From Leucosporidium creatinivorum (taxonomy: Eukaryota > Basidiomycota > Microbotryomycetes > Leucosporidiales > Leucosporidiaceae), in NCBI GenBank assembly GCA_001600635.1, contig BCKL01000007.1, positions 954,303 through 1,018,302 of the forward strand: DNA of 64,000 bases. The letters run 5' to 3'. Within the stretch, counting starts at the first letter, position 1; every line of letters starts with the position of its first letter. The translations under genes were made by a program, and so were the position numbers. Below the pieces are notes generated by a model. That model was not told where the DNA came from. It worked only from the letters and a program-made list of their open reading frames with translations, and ran no database searches. Of the stretch, positions 23,167-34,487 are shown piece by piece.

Positions 23167-25567
23167 TCACTCGTCCTTCTTCCTCCTCTTCTTGGGCTCA
23201 GCAGGCTCGGGCATCTCCTTGAAGGGCTCGTCGCCGTCGTCCTCGTCGTACTTGTTGGCAGGGCGTTCGTAGCCGACTCGAACGTTGATGAGGTTGTTGA
23301 GCTCCTTGGCCGTTCTCCTCGTCTCGTGGGTTATGACGGAGAGCTCGAAGTACTTGAAGACGACCTTTTTCTTTTGGTAAGATCCCCACGAGCCGTGTGA
23401 GCTATCGGGGGTTGGACGGTCAGCGAGTGTTCGCAAGACCCTATGAGCGGCTCGGCGCTGAAGTCGCAAGGGAGAGGGCAGGGAGGGAAGGCTCACAACG
23501 AGTGACTTCCGGTGAGGAAGAAGGCTTCATGGCTGCTGGTGGATCCTTCGGGAGGCGAGTGGGAGATGACGAGCATCTGCGATGAGGAGAGTCAGCCCTC
23601 GCTCGGCCAACTCTCTCGCCGCTGCTACCCACCTCTGCGGTCGAGACTCGCCCGCTCCTCGTATCGCAGTTGTGGAGGAGGACGGTCCTAGCAACTTCTA
23701 AGCCTTCCTTGGCCTCGCGCCATTCGAGCACTTTCGACTGCTTCATGAGGAAGGGCTGGTTCTCGGCGTTTTCGACCCAGAGCTGCGTGGGCCAGAGGAT
23801 GTGGAAGTCGTCCTCGGCGGGATGCTCCACCTCGGTATGTTTGTCGAGAGGGTCGACGCCTTGGCAAGCACGCCAGAAAATCTCGAGGTATTCCACGCTG
23901 AGCGGTGAAGAGTGCGAGGACTGTGAACGCTCGAGATCAGCTCTTGCACCATCAGGACGAGGATCAGGATTACTCACGGCGTACTCGACCCTCCAAGCTC
24001 CACCCTCGAACGTCTTGAGCTCCCTGACAGCCTTGGCAAGTGACACGAGTCCTGCGCCGAGTGAGCGGGTCAGCGATCAGCGCCTTGCTCAGCCTGCTCA
24101 GCTCGCACTCACCTCCAGCCTTCTCGATGTCTTCATTCGTCTCGAAGGTACCGGCGAGCGAGTGGACGAGGCGGATCTTGTCGCTCGCGGCGAAGTTGAC
24201 CTGGCCGAGAGCTTCGGCGAAGGAATCGAACTCGGCACTCCTAGGAATCTGGAGGTCCTTGAAGAGAAACTTGATGAGGTTACGCGAGAACTCGGTGTGG
24301 GTCTTGTTCTTGAACGCCGAGTCGTAGCCGGTGGGAAGGAAGGCGCCGGTCGGGGAGGTTTGCTGAGGGAAGTCCATGACCCACGCGCTCTACGAGAGAT
24401 ACGGCTCAGCTAGCTGCTGGCTACTACTGATAGCTACTCCTCACATTCTCGAGCTTCTCCCATGGTCCAGGCTCGGCTGTAGCTGAGCAGATGACGATAC
24501 GGAGGAAGACACGCTTGGTCGAGTCGTGTCGCCAGATCTTGATAAGGAGGGGGTCAGGCTCGTCCGCTCGACACCTCGAGATGGAAGACTCACCATCCAG
24601 AACCTAGCGTTGAGCCTCTCCGAGCCTCCAGCAGCCCTCTCGGGGGTATGGGTGACGACTCCGCCGAACTTGTCCCACGCCCCGATGTGCTCGAGAGGGT
24701 CCTTATGCAGTATGAGAAGCGGCGTCTCTCCGTTGTAGCTCTTGGGCTGACTGGGCTGGTTCCACGCCCAAGGCAGCTTGATGGAGGGCGCGGCGATGAT
24801 GGTGCGAATGGCGGTGCTGAGCTCCCCGCCGACGGCGTTGAAGATGTTGAAGCTGTTTCCGGAGTCTACGGTCAGCAACTTCGAGCTTGAGCAGAGAGAG
24901 CGACGCGTACTGACCGAGGGTAGACGTCGTCAGGGAGATCCTCTTCATACTCGCGCTCCCCTCCATCCGAGCTGCTCTCATCGCTCGAGCTCTCCTCCTC
25001 GCGATCGCGCTTCTTGCTCTTCCTCTTCTTGCGGATGAGCTTGGGCATGGGCTTGGTGAGCCTCATCTTTCCCTTGCCGTACTCGAGGGCCGCAGGCGAC
25101 TTGTCGGCGAAGGGGAGCGCGCGAGAGGCGAAGACCGCCTGCTTCTTGAGGCCAACCGACTTCTTTGGCGAGACTGCGATCTTCCCAGAGTTCGCTCTGT
25201 GGGTCGCGGCAATGCTCTCACGCTCTCTGAGCGCCCTGAGCTCCGAAGCGCTCATTTTCTTCTCCTTCTTGAGCTGCTTCTGGGACTTGCTGCCCGAGGG
25301 TCGGCCTCGCTTCTCCTCCTTGTCGATCTTGTCCTTGAGCTTGGGCTGGGGCGACGACGAATCCTTTGCACTCCAGTCGCGCATCCCTTCTCCTCCGAAG
25401 AGGACGCCGCGAAGCTGCATGATCGCGTCAGGCTTGGGAGCTGGGCCTGCGGCGCTGCTCGAAGCGCGCCTGCTGGTGTTCGAGGAGGGGCGGGCGGAGG
25501 AGGTAGAGTGCTGTGAAGAGGTGTACTCGTCGTCCGAGCTGTCGTCGAGCGTGATGGAGTCGGTCAT
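23167..25567 (-). CDS. TDP1-like protein lacking catalytic residues (pseudoenzyme)
   Basis: Eight exons (25567-24915, 24852-24594, 24537-24445, 24389-24113, 24051-23978, 23920-23633, 23576-23497, 23401-23167) give 652 aa. After a charged Ser/Lys/Asp-rich N-terminus of about 220 aa comes a tyrosyl-DNA phosphodiesterase 1-like double phospholipase-D fold. It aligns with the neighbouring TDP1 gene through RLVHSLAGTF, LKTFEGGAWRVEY and LTGSHS...GSWG. The catalytic positions are replaced: the first HxK block reads NAR before FWMIW, its STANFN reads CSATAE, the second HTK block reads STAE, and GSHN reads GSHS. It is therefore unlikely to cut tyrosyl-DNA bonds and may bind DNA or a partner. The basic tail PKKRRKK could be a nuclear signal. 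Confidence 0.82.
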
Positions 25568-25896
25568 CGCGAGTGAGGTGATGTGGCGGGAGGCAAGCGG
25601 CGCGAGCTGCAGGCGGACTCGACTCGAGTGGGGGAGGAGGCCATAGCGTTTGTTGATTTGGCGCTGATGGAGTCTGGTACACGCCCTGAGACTGCTTCTG
25701 GTTTACTACAGAGCGGAAGCAAACTCCCTACAGCATATGAAACGCTTTTCGAAGCCAGTCTCGGCGCAAGAAGCGCCGAGCTCTTCGCGATGCTCTCTGC
25801 TGCCTCCCTGCGGGTCGGTCGACCTCGCGAGCACACCAAGCTGTTGTTTTACATCGGATCGAGCTACTTAAGCCACGGCGAGCACTACTGAGCATC

Positions 25897-28035
25897 TCAG
25901 CGGCGCTTCGAAGCGCTCACCTTCCCTCCCTCACCCTTCACGCGCTCGAACGGCGTATCATCGTCACCGTAGCGAACAAGGGGCCTATGATAGGGAACAT
26001 GCGCATCGACGAGATCCTCAAGCTCCTCAGCGGTCTTGGAGGCGAGACGAATCACAACGCCGAGCTCGAATTGGCGGATAGTAATCTGCTCGGACTCGGA
26101 GTAGTCGCCCCATGCGGCGATAGTGCTGTAGCAAGAAGGTTAGCGATCGTTCAAGAGTGCCATGTGAAGCGGGAAGAGACTCACAGGTTATGCGAGCCGA
26201 CGTAAAGGAAGGCTTCGTGCTCCGCCGAGGGCTCGGTCGGTGTGTGGATGATGAGGATGGTCTGCGAGAGGTCTCCGAGTCAGCGTAGCCTGAATACGTG
26301 CTGCGAATGCCCACCTTGGTGTGACTGAGGCGACCGGACTTCATGGATGAGCGGTGAAAGACCTCGCGGCGCAAGTCGTTGTCCGAGTGCGAGACGTAGA
26401 ACTCGCCATCGTTCCAATGATAGACGTGACTCGCCTGCGTGAGAGGTAGTCAGCTCTCGAAGTCCCTTCCTCTCCAAGTAAGGTGACGGGAGAGACGCAC
26501 CGAGGCGCCATCGGGCGATGCTCGCAGATCGGCCTCAGAAGGGTACACAACCTTGATCTTGGCCAGGTCGAACGGAGCAAGGAGGTGCGAGCTGTTCTTG
26601 CTGTGGCGAGTGCGAGGAGGCAACCCCTGAGCTGCGGTGTAGACGTCTTCGAGGAAGGAGCGGGGGAGTCGGCCGGAGGAAGAGCCCTGCGGAGTAGGAG
26701 CAGGGTCAGCTCAAAGCTCGCCTCGCCGTCTCCTCCAGCTCACCATGCACTCCAGCTTCCACTCGCCTCCCTCGAAAGACTTGAGGCCGCTGACCGCAGC
26801 TGCTAGCGCTTCGAGGCCGCCTGCTATGCTGTCAGGCGAGTGAGCGTCGGGCGAGAAGGTGCCAGACCGCGAGTGAACCAGTCGCCCTTGACCAGACGCG
26901 CTGAAGTCGTACGCAGAGAAGAGGTCCATGAAGGCGCGGAGGCGAGGGTCAGCCCTGGGGAGCTCGAACGACTCGAGGACGGCGAGAAGGCCCCCAAGAG
27001 AACAGGGTATGAGACGGATTGTCCTTGGGCTGAGCTACCAGAGGCGACGGCGTAGGAAGAAGAGGGAAGTCTTGGATGAAGACAGCGTTCTCTGCGGTGC
27101 TCCAGCTGCCCTTGCCGTTGAAGTTGGCCGTCGAGATGGCGATGCGAAGATAGGCAGTGCCATCGGGAGCCTTGCGAGCGAGCTTCGGGGCGAGAGAAGA
27201 TGTCAGCTACCTCTCGGGTAAGACGAAAGAGCGAGCTACTCACGACGACGAGCTTGGTGTGCATACCGATGAGCCCGAGCTTGGGTGGCGCGCGGTGCAG
27301 CATGACGGATCCCTGGGCAAAAGCTCGCTCGCCCTTCCCGCCGGGCAGGCTCAGATCGTGGTAGACGAGCAGCAGCGGCACGTCCTGCTCGACCGTCTTC
27401 ATCTTGCCCTTCTTTGACTTCGATTCGACCTCCACTTCCATCTTCCCGACGAGCTCGGCGACATAGCTCAGCTTGACGCCCATCGCTCCAACGACTGCCC
27501 GCTCATTCAGCCCTCCACCACAGCGAAAGATGTCGCCTGCCGACAGCTTGAGGTCGTCGCCGCTGAGCTTTCCATTCGGAGGTCGGCCGTAGACGAGGGT
27601 GAGAGTCGGGAAGGGGAGGGCAGGCGATTTCGGCAAGCTGGTGTGGTAGAAGGTGCGCTGAGTCGGGAGAGGAGGTTTGCTGGAGGGGAGGGAAGAGGCT
27701 GAACTCGACCGCTGAGCGAACCTGAAGATGGGGAAGGCGGGCTTGGGTGCGAGCGAAGCGGTGGGCGAGCGGGTCGACTTCGTTACGCTGGTCAAAGCTG
27801 CGCCACTCTTTCCACTGCTGCTAGCATTCGTCGAGCTCGTTTTGCGCTTCTTTGTGGGCGACTTCCCGTCGGCGGACGACTCCTCCGAGAGCTTGCGAGA
27901 GGGCGGGGAACGTGTCGAGGCAGCTTTCGAGGCGGTGCTGGTAGAGCGCTTCGAGCGAGTAGTGGAGGGTGCAAGTGCAGGACGGTCATCCTCTTCTCCC
28001 GAACTATCCCCCGTGAGATCGAGAACAGGCAGCAT
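25897..28035 (-). CDS. Tyrosyl-DNA phosphodiesterase 1 (TDP1) with both HKD-type motifs; one apparent frame break
   Basis: Six exons (28035-27244, 27182-26744, 26686-26501, 26434-26315, 26261-26185, 26125-25897) would give 613 aa. Both catalytic signatures are present: GMHTKLVV with STANFNGKG, and LSHTKTILI with VGSHNLTAAWG. TDP1 removes stalled topoisomerase I peptides and other 3' adducts from DNA in the nucleus. Oddity: inside exon 2 the frame must change by one base at or near the C5 run at 26991-26995 (G5 in the coding strand). Upstream FIQDFPL and downstream LAVLESFELPRADPRL are both clear family sequence but in different frames, and no intron fits between them. One G fewer restores the frame, so a sequencing or assembly error or a real mutation is likely. 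The tandem position next to the related gene at 23.2-25.6 kb indicates duplication. Confidence 0.83.
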
Positions 28036-28292
28036 CGACGGCGAGTGAAAGACGAGGTGACGGGAGGAGATCAACCTGCGTTTCAGCTTTCCAAGAACAA
28101 GGGCTTCGACGCTCGGACCACCTCACACCTATTAAGCGAATTGTAGTCGACCGAGTCTTCTAAAGAGAAGCAGATGATTGTTTGCTGCTCACTTTATCGC
28201 TGTCTCCTCCTCGTTAGACCTCACCGCCGGGCCTCGGCGATCTGGGAATCTCGCTCCCTCGACAGCTCCTACTCTACAAGATGACAACAGGG

Positions 28293-30107
28293 TTACACAG
28301 ACACACGCACAACACCCATAAGAACCTCCTCCACTTCTTCAGCGTGATCCCCCTCCGCCACGTCCTCGCCCTCCCACTCCCACCCCTTCAACCCCTTCTC
28401 CCTCGCCCTCCGTCTCCACTCGTCCAGAATCCCCCTCGTCATCCTCCCCACCCAGCTCTCCCTCGCTCTCGTATCCCCCACAAACACCCTCATCCACCCG
28501 TCTGGTCTTGAAGCCAGTAGCTTCCCCTGCGGCTGGGCCAGCAGCGTCTCCACCGCCGAGAGCTCGTCGTCTGTTGGGATGTAGTTGCGGGCGCAGCCGT
28601 CGAGGCCGTCGACGGAGCGCCAGTCGGTGGGAGTGTCGAGGAGGACTTCGACCTTGTTGTAGCAGTCTTGGAGCGAGCGCTGGGCGTAGTCTGCGAGTGG
28701 AAGGTGGTCAGCGCCGAGACGAGCCGGGAAGCAAGGGGGAGGCCCACGGTTCAGGCTGATACCCTCTTGTGGTAATGGTAGCCCTTCAGATGGGTATACG
28801 TTGTACTTGGGCTTGAGGGCGTTGTCGTAGACGTCGTGGATGACGTTCGCTTCGGACTTGCCGTTGATGGGCTTGCAGGCGTCTGAGCCGATAGATAGAG
28901 GTCAGTACGCGTACGGAGCTGAAGGTCACAGTGAGTATCGCTCACGCGGACCATGCCAAGCGGCGACGTTGGCCTCGTAGTTTGAGTGGAGGAAGGTCTA
29001 CGAGAAGGAGAAGCGTCAGCTCGGTCGAGTCCTCGCGCACACTAGGAGGACTCCGCCCACCTTTCCATAAGTAAACCGATTCGGCAGCTTCCGTTCCCTC
29101 GTCGTATGCACCTCAGTGACCATCTCATCCACCATCAACTCTCGCACTCCCACATTCTGGAACATGATCCTCGTCACGGGCACACACCTCGCCTTCTGCA
29201 GCTGCTCCAGCATCCCATGCAGAGGGTACCTCCACGCTGAGACTCCCACCTCGGCTTCGGGATTGGGAGTGGGGACGTGGGAAGACCAGCCGGGAGGGTC
29301 GACGACGAGGAACTCGTCCAGGTCGTGGTGAATGGCCCAGTTGGTAGCGGGGAGGACGTGGCGCTCGCAGAGCCGTAGGAGGTGCTGTTGGTAGACGGTG
29401 CCGACGTTGACGCCCTCTGTAAGAGGGAGGCGAGGTCAGCGAAGAGCTCGGCGACGGGGGTTAGGGCGCGCCGAACGGCTGAGACATACCATGATACTCC
29501 ATCTCGTACAGGATCACACTCCCTTCTTCTAGCCACGGTTTCAGCAGCTTCCTCATCTGCCTCGTAGGGAAGTTGTCGAACAGTACGAAGCGCTCTGCGA
29601 AGCGAGTAAAGTCCGGGTCAGCTCTTCTCCCCCTCTAGCGCCTTCCAGCCACAATCGGAGCACCAACTCACCAACACCCAACAACCTATGCCACACGATC
29701 CACTCTGGCAGGTAGCTAATTTCATGCGTCGGCACGGCGCACACCGTAACGTTGATTCGCACTTGGTCGGGCGAAGGGAGGAGGGTGAAGTTGGCGATGG
29801 CCTCGATGAGCGGGAGAGCTACGCGTTCCGAAGGATGTAGTAGCGGCAGCGAGTTAGGGAAGGAAGGTGCTGCTGCTGGTCTGGAGGTCGTCGCGTCGGG
29901 CGCTTCGGAGTCGATCTTGGAGCTGCTCTCGTAGACGATCAGCTCAGTCGGGAGAGCAGGGAGAAGGAGAGAGACATACGTAGTGAAAGAAGCCAACGTA
30001 GGTAAGCCCGAGACGACGGCCGAGTGCTGCGAACTGACCAGGAAGATGAGGAGAGCTAGCGTGATGGCCGCCACGAGCGCTAGTCGCTTGTTGGATGGCA
30101 GCGGCAT
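28293..30107 (-). CDS. Type II membrane glycosyltransferase, GT92 (DUF23)-like
   Basis: Six exons (30107-29672, 29594-29490, 29416-29061, 28997-28946, 28882-28748, 28690-28293) give 493 aa. A single hydrophobic segment at residues ~8-24 (RLALVAAITLALLIFLVSS) with a short positive N-terminus predicts a Golgi-type type II anchor. The lumenal part shows the family pattern EWIVWHRLLGVERFVLFDN, then ATNWAIHHDLDEFLVV with a DxD-like acidic motif, and later KPINGKSEANVIHDV with a conserved histidine. GT92 enzymes of animals and plants add galactose to glycans. The acceptor here is unknown. Confidence 0.78.
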
Positions 30108-30354
30108 CCCCTGACCTTCCCGGCGCACTGTGAACAAGAGCTTTTCGACCCTGCTGTACAATAGCGAGCTGGCGGCGAAGGTGAGAGAACGAGCAGAGAT
30201 GAGGCGGAGTCAAGAGAGTTTCGTCGCGTCGAGCTCAAGGTTGCTTGGCCGGGTCGGATTTCGCTAAGAGGGCGATCTCTTGTCTCCATTTCTCCCACAG
30301 TGACCGAGCGCAGGTATAATCCCGTGTAAATTGTATGCTGCTGTCCCAAACCCT

Positions 30355-32651
30355 CTACAGTCCTCCGTCCGAACCAGCGTCGAGGGGTACCTCCTCCTCG
30401 ACATCCTCGACCGTCTCGAAGGCGTCGTAGGGAACGCGGTAGAGACGGACAACGGGCTATTGAAGGAGGAGGGAGAGAGGAGAGAGTCAGCTTGGAACCT
30501 CGAGAAGCGGAGGCGAGCGAGCGAGACGACTGGACGAAGCCGAGTCGATGCCGCTCGCTCGAGAGCCGGCCAGGAGGGGTACAGGGAGTAGAAGAGACAA
30601 GCAACGCACCTTGTTGGGGTCCTTGAGCAGGACGTACTTGCCCTCGGGCTGCTTGAAGCACAAATCGGCGATGGTCCTGACGATTCCCCATCCGTTGGCG
30701 AGCGAGATGTTCATCTGCGAGGCAAACTCGCGGGGCTTGTACCATTGAGTACCGAGGATGGTGTGACGGGAAGAGTCGCGGGGGTTGGCACGCGAGACGT
30801 ATCTGTTCGGCGGGGAGGAAAGTCAGCGAGAAAGCGATAAAGGAGAGCGATAGCACAACATACCCCATCTTCATCTGCTCGGCTCCAGCGAGAATACTCT
30901 GCACGGCGTAGCGAGCGAGCTTGGAAGAGTTGTTCTTCATCTCAGTAGCGACGACAGCACCCCTCTGCGAGTCGAGCTTCGTACGCCAGTCGGGCGCTCC
31001 TCCTGATCCCTGCGCCCTCGAGTCGAACTCGTTGAGCGTCTTGATGGTAATGTACGAATCCTCCTCGGCACCTCCAGTAGCAGACTTGACGAACGAATCC
31101 ACCTCGGTCCTAACGATGATCTGCACGTCCTCATCCTCGGTGATGGAAAGGTCGAACTTGCGGTACCGGTAACCGCAAGAAGCGAGGGGCTCGGTCTCCT
31201 CGGGCGAGTAGAAGGGGTTGGGGTTCTCGAGGTCGATGCGCGACTCGGTGTCCTCGCGAACGACTTGGAACGCAAAGTTTTGGTTGATGTAGGTCGCCTC
31301 GAGGGAGAGGGACGAGGGGGTGTTGAGAGTGTCCTTCTCGTTCTCGAGAGGAGGGTCGGCGGCGTTCTCGTTGACGGAGGGGTAGTCTATGGTCGAGCAG
31401 GTCAGCTTTCGCTTCGGCGCCGAGCTCGAGGCAGCGTGAAACTCACCGAAGGGTCCTCCCTCGCGCTTGTCCATGTAAAGCTTGTCGCCCTCGCGGGTGA
31501 TGACAATGTCCCAGGGGTAGACGGTACGGGTGGTGCACATGAGCATGGCGAGGATGGCGTCGGTAGCGAAGATCTGAGCCTTGTCCTTGGCGGCAAGCTA
31601 TGGAGTTCGGCGCGTGAGCTCGCTGTACACTAAGCAGATATAGCAGATAACGACTCACGTCCTGGATGACGGGGTCGTCGGAGGTGGTGGGGTTGTAGCG
31701 GATGCGGTCGATGATCTGAAGGGGCTTCTCGGTCTTGGTGTTGACGCGGTCGTAGGTCTTGTCGTACTCGTACAGGAATCCGTGCGACGAGCTGTGGAAT
31801 GTAACCGAGTCAGCTATTGCTCTACAGATCCCGTGAGAAGAGAGAACAAGACGCACACAGTCTCGACCTCAGCAGTGTCGACCTCGAGCCTGAGCTTGGC
31901 GAGACGAGTAAACTCAATCTCCTCCAGCACGGCCCAATCACTAGCAATAACGACGGAAGCGTCCCTTGTCCTCTGCTCCTTGTTCCAGTCCTTCCAACCG
32001 ACGCGACCGCCCTGCTGGCCTCCGCGCCCGCCCCTGCCGCCAGCGCGCGAGTAGTCCTGTCGGCCCTGCTGCCCCTGGCGCCCGTAGGCCTGGGCACCAC
32101 CACGACCACCTGCAGCACCTCCGCGCGCTCCCCCTCGTCCTCCACCGCGGTTGAACTGGCCCGTCCTGCCCAAGTTTGCGAGTCCTCCTCCTCCGCCAGC
32201 AGCTCCGCCGCGCTTGGCGGCGGCGCCCTTGTTGCCGTCTACGAGGGAGAAGGAAGCCTCGTCCTCGTCGTGGAAGTAGGCGAAGGTGCCGGCGGATCCA
32301 GCGCCGAACGCCTCCTTGGGCTCGCGGCCGTACTTGCCAGATCCCTGAGGAGCTCCAGTGCGGCGCTGTTGGCCTGCAGCGGGTCCAGCGGCGGTGGAGG
32401 CCTCCAAGTTCCAGTCGACTACACGACCGAGCTTGTCATTCTTGGAGAAGGGGGCGTAAGGGATGCTGTTTAAGTGCACAGCGCGAGAATCAGTCTTTTG
32501 TCGATGCGCGTCCTCTCTTTGAGAGCTAGAGGAAGCTGTAGGGGAGCAGGGGCAGGACTCACTCCTTGAACTGAGCGGGAAGGTGTTGGTTACTAGGGCC
32601 GAAGCCTTCGGGGTTGTCGACGACCGAGGCGATGAGCTCGGAAAGGCTCAT
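30355..32651 (-). CDS. Eukaryotic translation initiation factor 3 subunit D
   Basis: Seven exons (32651-32563, 32465-31857, 31791-31659, 31597-31447, 31386-30864, 30802-30610, 30456-30355) give 599 aa. The N-terminus ([14 protein letters not shown] then [17 protein letters not shown]) and the run from [15 protein letters not shown] through [16 protein letters not shown] are characteristic of eIF3d. A Gly/Arg-rich insert (RGG boxes, about residues 90-170) precedes the cap-binding-like core. [17 protein letters not shown] and [13 protein letters not shown] mark the C-terminal half. eIF3d belongs to the 43S pre-initiation complex and can bind the 5' cap on selected mRNAs. The donor of exon 2 is GTGCGT, chosen to keep phase. 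Confidence 0.94.
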
Positions 32652-33056
32652 GATGGGCTGGGAGGGGAGAGAAGCAGAGAGAGAACAAAAGGCAGCGAGG
32701 TTAGCTGGGCTGTAGTAGAGTAGCAGACGGGCTGTAGGCTTGTAGAGCTGTACTTTGTAGGTTGATAGCTCACCTAGAAGTGTGGTTGAAGGGTAGGCGA
32801 GTCCGCTGCCAGCACGGCCAAGTCGTCGACTCGAAGTCCTCAAGGGCTCAGCCTCTTCCACCGAGCGCCGAACTCCCTTCTCTCGGACTTCGCAATTGAG
32901 CAATGTATTCTTGCTTACTAGTGATTCTCGGCCGTGGTCCCGTGATTACCATCCTCGCTGACAGCCTACAGAATCAAGCTGACAAGCGAATTGCCTAAGC
33001 GGCCTGCTCTCGTCAACCGCCGCTCAGCTCGCGCCTTTTTGCTCCCTTTCAAGCTC
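32652..33056. promoter_or_regulatory. Divergent promoter region of eIF3d and nitroreductase
   Basis: A 405-bp spacer between two divergent start codons. It has CT-rich stretches but no recognised regulatory box and no gene. Confidence 0.5.
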
Positions 33057-34285
33057 ATGTCCTTCTCCCTTCGCTCCATCACTTCTACCCTTCTCAACTC
33101 GACTCGTTCAGCTACAGCACTTCGCACTTTGTTCGTCTTGCTCTCAGCTCTCTTCCTCGCCAATTTCACCTTCCCCTTTCAACAACTCACTCCCTTGTCG
33201 TTTCTCAGCACCACATCATCATCAACCATGTCCGTTAACAAGATCTCCTACGCTGTAAGTGTCTAGCTCTCTGCCCCTGCTCTCAGCAACCATCTACACG
33301 CCTACATCTCAAGATAGCCTTGTCCTCCCACCTTGCGCCGACCGCTGACTTTCCGCTTCCTCTACAGGACGCCGTCGAGTCGCGCCGTTCCATCTACGCT
33401 CTCTCGGCCTCCTCCCCCATCCCCGACTCCCGCATCGTCGAGCTCGTCCAGAACAGCGTGAAGCACTCGCCTACTTCGTTCAACTCGCAGTCATCTCGCG
33501 CCGTAGTCGTCTTCGGTGACTCTCACCACTTCGTCTGGGACTCTGTCAAGGAGGCTATCAAGGCTGTTGTCCCTGACGAGGAGGCGTGGAAGAAGTCTGA
33601 GCAGCGTCTCGATGGCTTCAAGGGCGCATACGGGTGAGCTTTCTCTTCGCCGAGCTTGAGCTCAAACTCGTGCTGAATGATGGTCGCTGCACCAGAACCG
33701 TCCTTCTCTTCGAGGACTCCACTGTCATCTCTGGCCTTCAGGAGAAGATGCCCATGTACAAGGACAAGTGTGAGTTCTCGCCTTCCCCTTCCCTCCCACC
33801 TCGGTCCCGGCTCCGGCGAGCTCCATCAAATTGTACAGCAGACTTCGAGTGGATAGCTGACTTTCTATTACTTTCCCATATGCCGCTCTACCTTTCCCGA
33901 CCCTCGACCTCATCGCTGTCCCCCTCCCTTGCCTCTCCCCTCTCCCCCCTGCTCGCCCTCGCAGTCCCCGAGTGGTCCGGCCACGCGCACGGCGCCCTAG
34001 CCGTCAACATCTGGACCGCCCTCGAGGCTGAAGGACTCGGTGCCAACCTCCAGCACTACAACCCCTTGAGTACGTCTCCACCTTCCTCCTTGACTCTGCC
34101 GATGCCGACGCCGAGCCTGACCGCCGCGCTCCACAGTCGACGCCAAGATCGAAGCCGAGTTCAAGCTCCCCTCCTCCTGGGTCCTCACCGCTCAGCTCGT
34201 GTTTGGCAAGAAGGAGGGCGAGGCGTACCCCAAGGAGTTCCAGGCTATCGACGAGCGCGTCAAGGTCTTTGGCTCGAAGCAGTAA
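33057..34285 (+). CDS. Nitroreductase-family protein, Frm2/Hbn1-like
   Basis: Five exons (33057-33254, 33368-33633, 33696-33769, 33965-34069, 34137-34285) give 263 aa. DAVESRRSIYALS, NSQSSRAVVVFGD, WSGHAHGALAVNIWTALEA and GLGANLQHYNP match the FMN-dependent, NAD(P)H-using nitroreductase family that includes yeast Frm2 and Hbn1, linked to oxidative and nitrosative stress. The first ATG adds 57 residues with a Ser/Arg/Thr-rich, acid-free start and a hydrophobic stretch (TLFVLLSALFLANFTF), which looks like mitochondrial or membrane targeting. A second in-frame ATG at 33228 (MSVNKISYA) starts exactly at the conserved domain, so two isoforms are possible. Confidence 0.88.
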
Positions 34286-34487
34286 AGTGTCGCTGGCGGT
34301 GTAGAGGCCAACCAGAGAGGCGGTGCTAGAGCAATTTCAAACGTCGTTATCAGTGCTCCTCGCCGCCGGCTGAGCAGCCAAAGTCGAGCTCGCTCTCTCG
34401 GGCTTCGAGGCTCGGCTCTTCGAAGAAGAAGGACTTGCTGGACTGCACTACAGTGACTATTGACATTGAAATTTACTACGACCTCGA

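Noticed and set aside
26700-26960. Intron to explain the frame change in the TDP1 gene
   Set aside because: A GCTGACC word near 26950 mimics a branch point, but the sequence around it is conserved coding (ELPRADPRLRAF) matching the paralogue, so it must be exon.
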